This document shows, one piece after another, positions 10,288 to 20,601 of a DNA stretch of 64,000 nucleotides. Numbering within the stretch: position 1 is the stretch's first letter; every line of letters starts with the position of its first letter. The DNA comes from Parasphingorhabdus halotolerans (lineage in GTDB: Bacteria; Pseudomonadota; Alphaproteobacteria; Sphingomonadales; Sphingomonadaceae), in contig NZ_CP051217.1 in assembly GCF_012516475.1 (NCBI RefSeq), positions 1,674,001-1,738,000 on the forward strand. The letters are read 5' to 3'. The translations under genes were made by a program, and so were the position numbers. The notes beneath the pieces were generated by a model that saw nothing but the letters and a program-made list of their open reading frames with translations, had not been told where the DNA came from and did not search any database.

Positions 10288-11466
10288 TTAATGGCAGCGC
10301 GCCTCAGGCCAGATGCGGAGAAAATTCTCGGTAAAAAACGCCTCTTTTGTTGCATCATCGGCCTGCGCCAGATGCCCGTCAAACTTACCCAGTGGATCGC
10401 GGCCACCTTCGACATGCGGATAATCGCTGCTGAACATATAGAGCTCCGGACTGGACTGTGCGATCATATTGGCAACATCTTCGTGCGGGAAAGGTGTGAA
10501 GGCCATTTGCTGTGTGATCTGCTCGGACGGTGTGCGATCAAAACGCACGCTGGTGTCCGCCCGGCTATAGATGCGCGTCAAATCATCCATGCGGCGTAAC
10601 AGTTCTGGCACCCAACCGGCTCCAAGTTCTACAGCGGCCCCGCGCAATTTAGGGTGGCGTTCAAATATTCCTTCGGCCACCATCATGCTGATAAACGTCT
10701 CAACGGCTTGATGCAGAACGAACGCATCTTTGGTCCGCACATTTTCGCCGCCGCCCATCCAGTCCTTGACCGCTGCCTTGCCATTATTGCTCCATGATTT
10801 CATCGCTTGCAGCGGCGAACCGCCGACATGGAAAAGAAATGGTATTCCGGCCTCGGCCAGCTTTGCCCAGAATGGTTCCAGGTCAACGTGCCCGCAAGAA
10901 AACCCAATTGGCGCACGGTGAGGCACCCAGACCGCTTCCAGTCCCGATTCAATGACAAAATCCAGTTCTTCAATTGCCATCTTGGGCACATCTAACGGGA
11001 CAATCGCTACGCCGACCAGCCGCGCATCATCGCTGCAAAAATCGGCCATATGGCGATTATGCGCCCGGGTCGCACCATAGCGCAGCCGCGCCTCTGTTTT
11101 GGAACTGGGATGAAATGGCAAAGCAACGCTATGTGTTGCAAAAACCAGTTGTTTGCGAAAGCCCAGAAGATCTACAGCCTTTGACCGGTCCGCCGCATTA
11201 AATGCTCCGAGCGCCTGAATTTCCTTGGAAGTCTGGATCAGGTCATCGCCCAACGCTATCATGGATTGTTTATGCTCGTCGCTGTGCTGCCCACCCTGCT
11301 CCATGATGACCGCCACTTCATCATCAGTGACCAGAGACGCACTGTAACTGACCTCAGGGATTTCTTCTCGCAGAGCCGGATCAGCATAGGCTTTCAAAAA
11401 ATCGGGAAGTTCCATGATATGGCTATCGGCATCATAGATTGCACGGCTTGCAGGCACATAAGTCAT
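10288..11466 (-). CDS. Amidohydrolase-2 (ACMSD-like) family metal-dependent hydrolase
   Basis: A 392-aa TIM-barrel hydrolase. The N-terminal metal motif is DADSHIMELPDFL, the mid-barrel ligand is in FLFHVGGSPL, and the C-terminal aspartate is in MFSSDYPHVEGGRDPL, all typical of the amidohydrolase-2 group that includes aminocarboxymuconate-semialdehyde decarboxylase. The ATG at 11466 has an AGGAG box 8 bases upstream. Members next to acyl-CoA and Rieske genes often act on aromatic or terpenoid ring-cleavage products, but nothing here fixes the substrate. Confidence 0.85.
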   Translation of the reverse strand: MTYVPASRAIYDADSHIMELPDFLKAYADPALREEIPEVSYSASLVTDDEVAVIMEQGGQHSDEHKQSMIALGDDLIQTSKEIQALGAFNAADRSKAVDLLGFRKQLVFATHSVALPFHPSSKTEARLRYGATRAHNRHMADFCSDDARLVGVAIVPLDVPKMAIEELDFVIESGLEAVWVPHRAPIGFSCGHVDLEPFWAKLAEAGIPFLFHVGGSPLQAMKSWSNNGKAAVKDWMGGGENVRTKDAFVLHQAVETFISMMVAEGIFERHPKLRGAAVELGAGWVPELLRRMDDLTRIYSRADTSVRFDRTPSEQITQQMAFTPFPHEDVANMIAQSSPELYMFSSDYPHVEGGRDPLGKFDGHLAQADDATKEAFFTENFLRIWPEARCH

Positions 11467-11794
11467 CCGATTCTCCTGAACAGCCTTTACGGCTTGATAT
11501 GAAAGCGTAACTCACTTCCAGTATAATCTCAAGATATAGACAATAGCAGGCATCAACAAATATCGCAGGATGTCTCTTGCTATTGAGGGCAAAGCACGCC
11601 TCTTTGACACATCGCTAAAAGCCCGCAAAAGTCCGTCATTGTCGCGCAAAAGACGCAGTCGTTGCAAAAACGCCGAAATGCGGCTTGGCGGCGCGATGAA
11701 GTCTGGCTAGAAGCAAGTTGTTTTCGTCGATACTGTGTTGTACTCACAATACAGATATGACACTGACGATTCAACTATTTCAAGGGATTCTATT
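11467..11794. other. Divergent intergenic region
   Basis: No gene is seen in these 328 bases between the minus-strand hydrolase and the plus-strand methyltransferase. It must hold promoters for both directions. The right end carries the AAGGGA ribosome-binding site at 11782-11787 that supports a TTG start at 11795. I see no RNA gene or strong hairpin. Confidence 0.5.
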
Positions 11795-12448
11795 TTGGGT
11801 CAGGAAAACTTTACAGAAATGCGGAAGGCGATGGTGGTAAGCCAGTTGCGCACCTCGGATGTAAACGATCCCCGCGTTATCGCGGCAATGAACGCTGTTC
11901 CGCGTGAAGATTTTGTGCCGGCCGCCAGTCGCTGCGTCGCTTATGCAGACCGGGGGGTCTCGGTTGGTGACGGACGGATGCTCAATGCACCTCTGACGAG
12001 CGGATTGCTTATCAATGCCGCAGAATTTAACGCATCAGACAAGGTGCTACTGATCGGCGCTGCCACCGGATATACCGCCGCTGTAGTAGCAAAGCTTGCC
12101 GGATCGGTTGTTGCGGTTGAGCAATCGGCCAAACTCGCGGCACAGGCCAAAACCAATCTTGCAGAGCTTGCCAATGTCACGGTGGAAAATAGCGCTCATG
12201 CCGATGGCTTTGCAAAAGGAGCGCCTTATGATGTTATAATCATCGACGGTATTGCCGCGTATATCTCGCAAGCGCTGGCCGATCAGCTTGCCAACAATGG
12301 CCGCCTCGTCGCTCCGATAATGGAGGGCGGCGTCGCAAGGCTGGCTATTGGCCGGAAAGCTGCCGGCGCGATAGGATATCAACATTTTTCAGATTGCGGC
12401 GGCGTGATGCTGCCCGGTTTTGAGCAAGAAAAACGCTTTAGTTTCTAA
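11795..12448 (+). CDS. Protein-L-isoaspartate O-methyltransferase-like protein
   Basis: A class I SAM-dependent methyltransferase related to Pcm. The N-terminus (NFTEMRKAMVVSQLRT, then NDPRVIAAMNAVPREDFVP) is the standard Pcm N-terminal region. The SAM-binding loop is VLLIGAATGYTAAVVAKLAG, followed by the acidic VAVEQ and by IIIDGIA. I chose TTG at 11795 because AAGGGA lies 7 bases upstream and homologues start just before NFTEMR; the in-frame start at 11735 is also possible and would add 20 residues. It lies 21 bp before tolC, a pairing common in sphingomonads, so it may serve the tolC operon rather than general protein repair. Confidence 0.82.
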   Translation: MGQENFTEMRKAMVVSQLRTSDVNDPRVIAAMNAVPREDFVPAASRCVAYADRGVSVGDGRMLNAPLTSGLLINAAEFNASDKVLLIGAATGYTAAVVAKLAGSVVAVEQSAKLAAQAKTNLAELANVTVENSAHADGFAKGAPYDVIIIDGIAAYISQALADQLANNGRLVAPIMEGGVARLAIGRKAAGAIGYQHFSDCGGVMLPGFEQEKRFSF

Positions 12449-12469
12449 GGTGCATTCAGGAGTTTCAGA

Positions 12470-13932
12470 ATGAGTAAGCGCAAGTTTTTACTGGGTGCCA
12501 CGGTGCTTGCAACGCTCTCTGTCCCCGCCTCGGCGGACACGCTTCGCGATGCGCTGACCGCAGCCTATGAGACGAACCCTACGCTGACAGGCGCACGCGC
12601 AGGCCAGCGTGCGATTGATGAAACCGTGCCGATTGCGAAGGCAGATGGTTTGCCAACCGCCACTTCAGACTTCGGCTATCAGGAAAATTTTCTGCGCAGC
12701 GCCAATAGCTTCACCGCCCCTGTCCGGCAATCCACTGCTGGCGGCTCCGTAACGGTGCCCATATATTCTGGCGGAGCGGTCAAAAATGCGGTGCGTGCGG
12801 CCAAGACCCGTGTTGAAGCGGGTCAATATGATTTACGCGGGACCGAATCGAGCATCTTCAGCAATGTTGTTGCGACCTATATGGACGTGATGCGCGACGA
12901 GGCGATTGTGAAACTCAATCGCGCCAATGTTGGCGTGCTAACGGTTAACCTTGAGGCCTCAAGCGACCGGTTTGAAATCGGCGACCTCACCCGTACCGAC
13001 GTCGCCCAATCTGAATCGCGTCTCGAGGTTGCCAAGGGGGAATTGGAGACAGCGCGGGCAAATCTTATCCGCAGCAAAGAAAATTACATTGCATTGGTTG
13101 GCCAAGTACCTGGAGAACTTCAGCCGCCGCCACCCCTGCCAAATTTGCCGAATACTGCTGATGAAGCAGTGGACATTGCACTGGTGCAAAACCCGGATTT
13201 GCTCGCCGCAAAGGAGCGGAGCGAAGCATCGGAGATTGATATTCAGCGCGCCCGGGCGGCTACCAAACCGCAGGTATCAACATATGTTCAAGGCCGATAT
13301 CTGAATTTCCACGGGACCTTGGGGGGAATATTCCGGGCGGCAATTTTGTCCAGGAGCAATCTACCACAGAGGCCGGTATTCGGGCTACTATTCCGATTTA
13401 TCAGGGTGGACGTCCCTCGGCGCAGATCCGTCAGGCGCAAGCACAATCGGGACAGACCTATGAGCAACAGATCGCCACCGAGCGCAATGTTATTGCCCAA
13501 ACCCGCGCCGCCTATTCCAGCTGGCGCGCTTCGGAACGGGTGATCCAATCCTCCGAACGGGCAGTGGCGGCGAGTGCTTTGTCGCTTGAAGGCGTCCGCG
13601 CGGAAAATACTGTGGGCAACCGGACCATATTGGACATTTTGAACGCCGAGCAGGAATTGCTCAACGCGCAGGTGCAACTTGTGGTAGCAAGGCGCAACAG
13701 CTATGTCGCCGGATTCAGCCTGCTTGCCGCTATGGGCCGCGCTGAAGCGGAAGATCTAGGGCTCGAAGGTGGCCCGCTTTATGATCCACTCGTTAACTAT
13801 AACCGTGTCAAAAATGTCATATATGACTTCCAAACTGACCCCAATCCAGAGCCGGAAGCCACGCGCACCGTTGACACACCCGCCCAAACAGCGGACATAG
13901 AGCCATTACCGGCCGTTCCGCAGCGGAAATAG
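12470..13932 (+). CDS. tolC: TolC-family outer membrane efflux protein, frameshifted as sequenced
   Basis: An outer-membrane channel of type I secretion and RND efflux. The signal peptide is MSKRKFLLGATVLATLSVPASA, and two homologous halves each carry coiled-coil helices (for example LEVAKGELETARANLIRSKE and SLEGVRAENTVGNRTILDIL). The frame breaks in a run of six G at 13321-13326: the first frame runs on as non-TolC sequence to 13543, while the next frame continues the family pattern (GNIPGGNFVQEQSTTEAGIR, then IPIYQGG). Adding one G restores a single frame. AGGAG precedes the ATG. As sequenced the protein would lose its second half; a base-calling error in the G run is the simplest explanation. 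Confidence 0.88.
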
Positions 13933-14013
13933 CCGGGGGACGTGCCAGAGCAACAGACTGCACCGGAAACAGGGCCGGAACAGTCGATAGGGCAGAGTTT
14001 TGGGGGTTTGACT

Positions 14014-14508
14014 ATGGCCGAACAGAATAGGGATTCTTCGATGGAGGAAATATTGTCCTCGATTAAGCGGATCATTGCCGAAGACAAGTCAGTCGCGATT
14101 GATCGCTCTGAACCCCGCAGGCCGCGCAGCACAAAGCCTGCGCTACAAGCTGTACCCGATATTTCTGCTGATACTCAGCAGGACGACACCGATGAAGTGC
14201 TCGAGCTTACCGACGAGCTGGCTGAAAATACACCATCATCAGCCCGCGGCGTATTTGGTGACCGCCGTTCTGAAGAGCGGCTTATCGACGATCAAAAACT
14301 CGATAGCATGCGGCAGTCCCTCTCCGCACTGGTCGCCATCGACAAGGTTGACAAACTATCGAACATCAAGGCAGCGGGTGGCACGTCTCTGGAAGACCTG
14401 ACCCGCGAACTGATGCGACCGATGGTAAAACAGTGGCTGGATCAGAATCTGCCGAGCCTCGTGGAAGAACTTGTTGCGCGAGAAATCCAGCGACTAAGCG
14501 ATAAATAG
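14014..14508 (+). CDS. DUF2497 / PopZ-like protein
   Basis: A 164-aa protein with the two conserved ends of the DUF2497 (PopZ) family: the N-terminal helix DSSMEEILSSIKRIIAEDKS and the C-terminal helices LTRELMRPMVKQWLDQNLPS plus LVEELVAREIQRLS. The middle is acidic and low in complexity, as in PopZ, the alphaproteobacterial pole-organising scaffold. I chose ATG at 14014 because homologues begin just before the DSSMEEIL helix; a GTG at 13942 with GGGGGA upstream would add 24 residues. It lies between tolC and the S9 peptidase on the same strand. Confidence 0.82.
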   Translation: MAEQNRDSSMEEILSSIKRIIAEDKSVAIDRSEPRRPRSTKPALQAVPDISADTQQDDTDEVLELTDELAENTPSSARGVFGDRRSEERLIDDQKLDSMRQSLSALVAIDKVDKLSNIKAAGGTSLEDLTRELMRPMVKQWLDQNLPSLVEELVAREIQRLSDK

Positions 14509-14562
14509 CGGGCTTGAAAACTGTCCGATTGATTTGATCTTCGGTCGTGCTAGACCGCTAAC

Positions 14563-16670
14563 ATGAAAAATATTTGTAACGCTACTTTTGCTGCCCTCCT
14601 CCTGGCGGGCACTGCTATTTCCACTTCTCAAGCTTCTGCCCGCCCAATGACGGCGGAAGATTTGGCGACTTTGAAACGCGTCGGTTCTCCGGCAGTGTCC
14701 CCTGATGAACGCTGGACCGCATTTCAAGTTACCGAAACCGATCCGGAGAGCTATGAACGCGCCACGGCGCTATATTTGCTGGACTTGACCAAGACCAGCG
14801 CAGCACCAGTTCGCATTGCCGATCAGGCGAATGCGAGCGAGCATGATCCGGCTTTTTCACCGGACAGCAAGACACTCTACTTTCTTTCCGATGCCAGCGG
14901 ATCGGAGCAGCTTTGGAATGTGAATATTTCTTCAGATGGCAAATCCGGGACACCCGTCCAAGCTAGCGATCTCAAAACCAATATTGCGGGCTTCAAGCTC
15001 TCACCAGCTGGTGAGAAAATTGCAGTCTGGGGCGATATTGCCAAGAATTGCCCGACATTTGGATGTGACGAAGAAAATGGCGGAGACGGCAACCGCGCAG
15101 AACCCGGTCCGGGTACCGGTCGCGAATATAGCGGCGATGATGGCTTTGTTCGTCACTGGTCCAGTTGGGAAACGCCGGGCAACTACAGCCGGATTTTTAC
15201 GTTTGAATTAAAGGATGGCAAACTCAGCGGTGTCGGTATCGCTATGGACGGTAATCTGGTCGGCGACAGCCCTCGAAGCCATTTGGCGGAGGCGAGGAGA
15301 TTAGCTGGACCGCCGATGGCAAGGGTCTGGCTTTTTCGCTCCGTATAGCCGACCGCAATGAACCCAAATCCACCGACCTTGATATTTACGGCGTCGAGGC
15401 AGATTCCGGTGAACCAAAACCGCTGCCCGGCAATGGCGATGGTACTGACAACTTGCCCGCTTTTGCGCCCAATGACGAGCTTTTCGCCTGGGCCGCGATG
15501 GAGAGGCCCGGGTATGAAGCGGACCGGATGGTCGCTAAACTCTTTGGCAAAAATATGGAAACGACACGGGTCCTGACCGGTGACTGGGACCGCTCGGTCG
15601 GTTCCATCGCGTGGACACCGGATAGCATGAAACTGATCGTAACCGCGCAGGAGGTGCTCGATCATCCGGCGTTCGAGGTGGATGTGGAAACCGGAGCAGT
15701 GAAGCGGCTGACGGGTGAAGGCAATGTGGGTGGCGTTATCCCGCTGAAAGACGGCTCGATCATCTACTCTATGAACAGCCTGCAGGCACCGAGTGATCTC
15801 TATCGTCGTGCGTCGGATGGTAGCGTCACCCAGCTTACCAATATGAACGGCAAGGAACTGGCAGAAATCGACAAGGTTGACATTCAACGCTTCGATTTCA
15901 AAGGTGCCAATGGCGATCAGGTCTGGGGACAAATTATCAAACCCGCCGGGGTTACCGGCAGGCTCCCGATGGCGTTTCTCGTCCACGGCGGACCGCAGGG
16001 CAGCTTTGGCGATAGCTGGTCAACCCGCTGGAACCCGAAAGTCATGGCGAGCCAGGGCTTTGCCGTTGTCACCATCGATTTTCATGGATCAACTGGATAT
16101 GGTCAGGCTTTCACCGACAGCATCAATCAGGATTGGGGCGGCAAACCGCTGGAAGACCTCAAACTTGGCTTTGAAGCTGCGCTCAAGATCGACAAGCAGA
16201 TCGATGGCGAACGGGCGTGTGCGCTCGGTGCCTCCTACGGCGGCTATATGATGAACTGGATCGCGGGCAATTGGCCCGACCGTTTTGACTGCATCATCAA
16301 CCATGCCGGCGTGTTTGATCTGCGCAGCATGGCGCTTTCTACTGAAGAGCTATGGTTCGACCAGTGGGATCATGGCGGAACATGGACGAAACGCCCCAAT
16401 CCGGAAAAATGGAACCCGGTCAACCACATCGAAAAATGGAAAACACCGACGCTGGTCATTCACGGCGAAAAGGATTTCCGTATTCCTTACACGCAAAGCC
16501 TGATGGCGTTTAATGTGCTGCAAGAGAATGAAGTTCCGTCAAAATTGCTAATTTTCCCGGATGAAAACCACTGGGTGCTGAAAGGCAAGAACAGCGTGCA
16601 GTGGCACAAGGCGGTGTTTGACTGGATGAAGAAATGGACGGCTGTGGGCGGTCAAGAGGGCGAAGACTAA
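14563..16670 (+). CDS. S9-family prolyl oligopeptidase-type peptidase, frameshifted as sequenced
   Basis: An exported serine peptidase of the S9 family. The signal peptide is at 14563-14640. An N-terminal TolB-like propeller (VSPDERWTAFQV, FSPDSKTLYFLSD) is followed by an alpha/beta hydrolase domain: HGGPQGSFGDSW, the nucleophile elbow GASYGGYMMNW, and the acid/histidine region HGEKDFRIP and PDENHWVL. The first frame runs to 15348 and the catalytic frame is open well upstream of its first in-frame start at 15453. The break is at 15271-15272, where a missing C after GACAGCCC would restore SKPFGGGEEISWTADGKGL. The hydrolase part is complete. Confidence 0.87.
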
Positions 16671-17341
16671 TGACCTATTTCCCGACCGAAGATCGCGATG
16701 GCACGATCATCATCACGCTGACCAATGGCGAGCGCAATACGCTCAATCCCGACTTGCTTGAGGAAGGTGTAACGGCGCTGCAAGAACTGGCCAAAAACCC
16801 TCCCAAAGGCGGCATTGTTCTTACCGGAGCGGGCGAACATTTCACCTGCGGGATGGACACGAAAGTCGCTGCATCGCTGGATGAAGCAGGCCAGAAACGC
16901 GCGCGGGACGGCGTCAATAATCTGATCGCGGCGCTCCACCGCCTGCCCTGCCCGCTGGTTTGCGCGGTAAATGGCAATTCGATTGGTGCTGGCGGGATCA
17001 TGATGCTTTGTGCGGACTGGATCTATGCCGCCACCGGACATTACAAGATCGGACTGCCCGAAGCCAAGGCGGGATTGCCCTTTCCTCCGGTGCCGCAAGC
17101 GGTGCTGGATCACTGGCTGGAACCGAGCTGGCGGCGGCGGTTGGCGCTTTCGAGCATGTTGCTCACGCCCAATGAAGCCATTGGTGCCGGGCTGGTCGAA
17201 GCCACGGTTATGCCGGATGATCTGATCGACAAATCAGTCGCGAAGGCGAAAGAACTGGCGGCCCAACCGGGGTTCAGGGCTTGTAAACGGCAATTGCGGG
17301 CGAAGGCCAATGCCGAGATTGATGGGATATTGGATAATTAG
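16670..17341 (+). CDS. Enoyl-CoA hydratase/isomerase (crotonase) family protein
   Basis: A 223-aa crotonase-fold protein. The oxyanion-hole segments are visible as GAGEHFTCGMDTKVAASL and NGNSIGAGGIMMLCADWIY, and KIGLPEAKAGLPFP follows. The ATG at 16670 shares one base with the peptidase stop (TAATG), which supports translational coupling; the longer frame from 16634 overlaps the peptidase and is unlikely. The glutamates of classical hydratases are not both obvious, so an isomerase or a different acyl-CoA reaction is possible. Confidence 0.82.
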   Translation: MTYFPTEDRDGTIIITLTNGERNTLNPDLLEEGVTALQELAKNPPKGGIVLTGAGEHFTCGMDTKVAASLDEAGQKRARDGVNNLIAALHRLPCPLVCAVNGNSIGAGGIMMLCADWIYAATGHYKIGLPEAKAGLPFPPVPQAVLDHWLEPSWRRRLALSSMLLTPNEAIGAGLVEATVMPDDLIDKSVAKAKELAAQPGFRACKRQLRAKANAEIDGILDN

Positions 17342-17346
17342 AACAC

Positions 17347-17431
17347 CGTCATTGCGAGGAGCGAAGCGACGCGGCAATCCAGAGCGGCAGGGGGCGACGC
17401 TCTGGATTGCTTCGCTACGCTCGCAATGACG
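17347..17431. repeat. GTCATTGCGAG palindromic repeat, copy 1
   Basis: The element opens CGTCATTGCGAGGAGCGAAG and closes with CTACGCTCGCAATGACG. The two halves are inverted repeats that also share GCAATCCAGAG / CTCTGGATTGC inside. Related copies are at 31398, 32127 and 59703. It behaves like a REP/MITE-type intergenic palindrome and could act as a bidirectional hairpin between the crotonase gene and valS. Confidence 0.85.
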
Positions 17432-17476
17432 AATAGGGTGTTGTCTCCCTAACAATCCAATGCCAAAGACCACCCC

Positions 17477-20400
17477 ATGACATTAGACAAAAATTTCGAT
17501 CCCGCCGCCATTGAAGCGCGCTGGTATGAGCATTGGGAAACCAAGGGCCTGTTCCGCCCTGAACGCAAGGAAGCGGAGCCGTTTACCATCGTCAACCCGC
17601 CGCCCAATGTGACCGGATCGCTGCATATCGGCCACGCACTGGATAATACGCTGCAGGACATAATCATCCGCCACGAACGGATGAAGGGCAAGGACGCGCT
17701 GTGGGTCGTGGGCATGGACCATGCCGGTATCGCCACGCAGATGGTGGTCGAGCGTCAGATGAACGAGCGCCAGCAAAAGCGCACCGACTTCACCCGCGAA
17801 GAATTTGTCGAAAAAGTCTGGGAGTGGAAAGAGGAAAGCGGCGGTACGATTACCGGACAGCTGCGCCGTCTGGGCTGTTCAATGGACTGGTCAAACGAGC
17901 GCTTTACGATGGATCCGGGCATGAACGAAGCCGTGCTCAAGGTGTTTGTCGATCTGTATAATGACGGTCTGATTTACCGCGACAAGCGTCTGGTCAACTG
18001 GGATCCGGCGCTAAAAACGGCCATTTCCGATCTGGAAGTTGAGACTGTCGATACCAAAGGCAGCTTCTGGCACTTCAAATATCCGCTGGCCGATGGTGTC
18101 ACGTTAGACCATCCTGATTTTCGGGGCCGTGATTATATCGAAGTTGCGACGACGCGGCCCGAAACAATGCTCGCCGATATGGCGGTTGCGGTGCATCCGA
18201 GTGATGAGCGTTACAAGAGCGTCATTGGTAAGTTTGTTGAACTACCGATAACTGGACGGCGCGTAGCAATCGTTGCCGATGAGCACGCAGACCCTGAACT
18301 GGGTTCCGGCGCGGTGAAAATTACGCCGGGCCATGACTTCAACGATTTCGAAGTTGGCAAGCGCGCCGGTTTTGCCGCTGGCGACATGCTCAATATGCTC
18401 GATGGCGAAGCGAATGTTTGCCAGACGGCGGATGGACTGGTGCCGGAAGAATATATCGGGCTGCATCGCTTTAAGAAGGACGGCGTGGATGGCGCGCGCG
18501 AACTGGTGATCAAGCAATTGAAAGAGCTGGGCCTGCTCATCCCACATGTAACAAAAAACAAGGATGGCGAATTAGTTGAGCACGATGCTGAACCTCGCAC
18601 CATCGCAACGCCTTTCGGTGATCGCGGCGGCGTAGTGATTGAGCCGTGGCTGACCGACCAATGGTATGTTGATGCGGAAACGCTCGCCCAGCCTGCTATT
18701 GAGGCTGTGAAGTCAGGCGCGATTGAGATTGTCCCGAAGACTTGGGAGAAGACGTACTTTAACTGGATGGAGAATATCCAGCCGTGGTGTGTATCTCGCC
18801 AGCTTTGGTGGGGACACCGGATTCCGGCTTGGTTTGGGCCTGCAATAATGCATGGCGATACGCTCGCATATCCGTCCGGTGATACTCTGCAAGGTGAAAT
18901 ATTTGTTGCTAATTCAGCTGAAGAAGCAATCGAAATGGCAAAAGCAAGATACGGCGCTGATGACGCAAAAATAATCGACAAAGCGGACCCAGATTTTGAT
19001 AAGTTATCGAGAGAAGCAGCTAATCGGCAACGAGAATGCGTTTCACTTTACAGGGATCAAGACGTTCTCGACACATGGTTCTCCTCCGCGCTCTGGCCTT
19101 TCGGCACACTCGGCTGGCCCCAAGATCTTGAACCTCTCCCCTCCCCTTCAGGGAGGGGCCGGGGTGGGGACTGTCGGCCAAACGCCATCTCCTGAGAAAA
19201 ATGAGCAAAGCGGCAAGACTACAACCCCCACCCCAACCCCTCCCCTGAAGGGGAGGGGCTTAAGCAGGCCAAAACCCGGTTCCGACCTTGCCCGCCACTA
19301 CCCCAATGACCTGCTGATCTCCGGTTTTGATATCCTGTTCTTCTGGGATGCGCGGATGGCGATGCAGGGGATCAAGATGATGGGCGAAGTGCCGTGGAAA
19401 CGGCTCTATCTGCACGGGCTGGTCCGCGCTGAAGATGGCTCGAAAATGTCCAAGTCGAAGGGCAATGTCGTCGATCCGCTGGGATTGATTGACCAATATG
19501 GCGCCGATGCATTGCGCTTCTTCATGGCGGCGATGGAAAGCCAGGGGCGTGACATCAAGATGGATGACAAGCGCGTCGAAGGCTATCGCAACTTCGCGAC
19601 CAAGCTCTGGAATGCGTCGCGTTTTTGCGAGGCCAACGGCATTGGCGCGAGCGCAACGCTGGCCGCGCCCGACGCCACCCTACCCGTAAACCGCTGGATT
19701 ATTTCGGAGGTTGTGGAAACGCAGCAAGCGCTCGACAAGGCGCTGGCGGACCTGAGATTCGATGCGGCGGCGAACACGATTTATCACTTCACTTGGGACC
19801 GGTTCTGCGACTGGTATCTGGAGCTTATCAAGCCTGTATTGCAGGGTGATGATGCCAGCGGGGCAGATGAAACCCGCATTGTCGCAGGCTGGGTACTCGA
19901 CCAGATTATCGTCATGCTGCACCCGTTCATGCCGTTCATTACCGAAGAGCTCTGGCACAGCATGGCTGGCGAAGAAGGCCGCAATTACGATCTGATCGTC
20001 GCCAAATGGCCGGAGCCTAAGGCAGCGATTGATAAAGATGCGAAATCAGAAGTCGATTGGCTCATTCGCCTGATCTCAGCAACGCGCGCCGCCAAGGTGG
20101 AGCTCAACATACCGCCCGGCACCAAAATGTCCGCCCACGTTCGCGATGGCGGCGACGGTTTGGCAGATCGGATAGAACGCCAGAAGGCAGCGCTAGATCG
20201 CGTCGGTCGACTGGAGAGCTTCTCTTTTGATCCGGCTCCTGAAGGTGCAACGGCACAGATCGTCGTGGACGGCGCGACTTATATTCTGCCACTTGCTGGT
20301 GCTGTTGATTTTGAAGCAGAAAAAACGCGTCTCAATAAAGCGTTGGAAGCCTCACTGAAGGAAGCGAAATCACTTTCAGGACGCCTTGGCAATCCGAATT

Positions 20401-20507
20401 TTGTCGAAAAAGCCAAACCGGAAGCGGTCGAAAAAGCCCGCGCTGATCTGGCGGACAAAGAGGCTGAAGCCGAGCGTTTGCAGGCGGCTATTACACGCCT
20501 CGGATAG
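17477..20507 (+). CDS. valS: Valine--tRNA ligase, frame broken by an inserted palindrome as sequenced
   Basis: Charges tRNA-Val with valine in the cytoplasm. The HIGH-type motif is [16 protein letters not shown] and the KMSKS motif is [15 protein letters not shown]. The editing domain lies between them, the anticodon-binding domain follows, and the C-terminal coiled coil ([20 protein letters not shown]) is complete. After [18 protein letters not shown] the first frame enters a GC-rich palindrome and stops at 19195. The remainder ([20 protein letters not shown]) continues in another frame, which is open right through the palindrome. Removing one C from CCCC at 19118-19121 would give one unbroken frame with about 47 extra residues. 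Since valS is essential, a functional gene is expected. Confidence 0.9.
19127..19264. repeat. GC-rich palindromic element inserted in valS
   Basis: About 138 bp bounded by CTTGAA at the left and TTAAG at the right. The arms, CTCCCCTTCAGGGAGGGGCC on the left and the complement of CCCCTCCCCTGAAGGGGAGG on the right, are near-perfect inverted repeats of about 40 bases, each itself a small hairpin, with a central unique part. Comparable short palindromes occur between genes in sphingomonads. Here it lies where valyl-tRNA ligases normally have six or seven residues between GWP and the ARHYPND-type motif. Confidence 0.85.
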
Positions 20508-20517
20508 CGAAATATGC

Positions 20518-20551
20518 AATGTAGGAAAAACCTGACGGATTTTCCTACATT
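20518..20551. terminator. Bidirectional hairpin terminator between valS and herA-like gene
   Basis: A perfect 12-bp inverted repeat, AATGTAGGAAAA and TTTTCCTACATT, with a 10-base loop. It lies between the convergent valS and HerA-like genes. The A4/T4 at the loop side and the lack of a long T tract make it a moderate rather than strong intrinsic terminator. Confidence 0.65.
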
Positions 20552-20601
20552 GCCGGTTTCAAAGGCTTCCTTGGCCCAAACTTTGACAAACTTTGGAGCC
20601 G

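Noticed and set aside
13315..13335. Programmed frameshift in tolC
   Set aside because: TolC genes are not known to use recoding, and the G run alone without a stimulatory hairpin explains an indel or sequencing error better.
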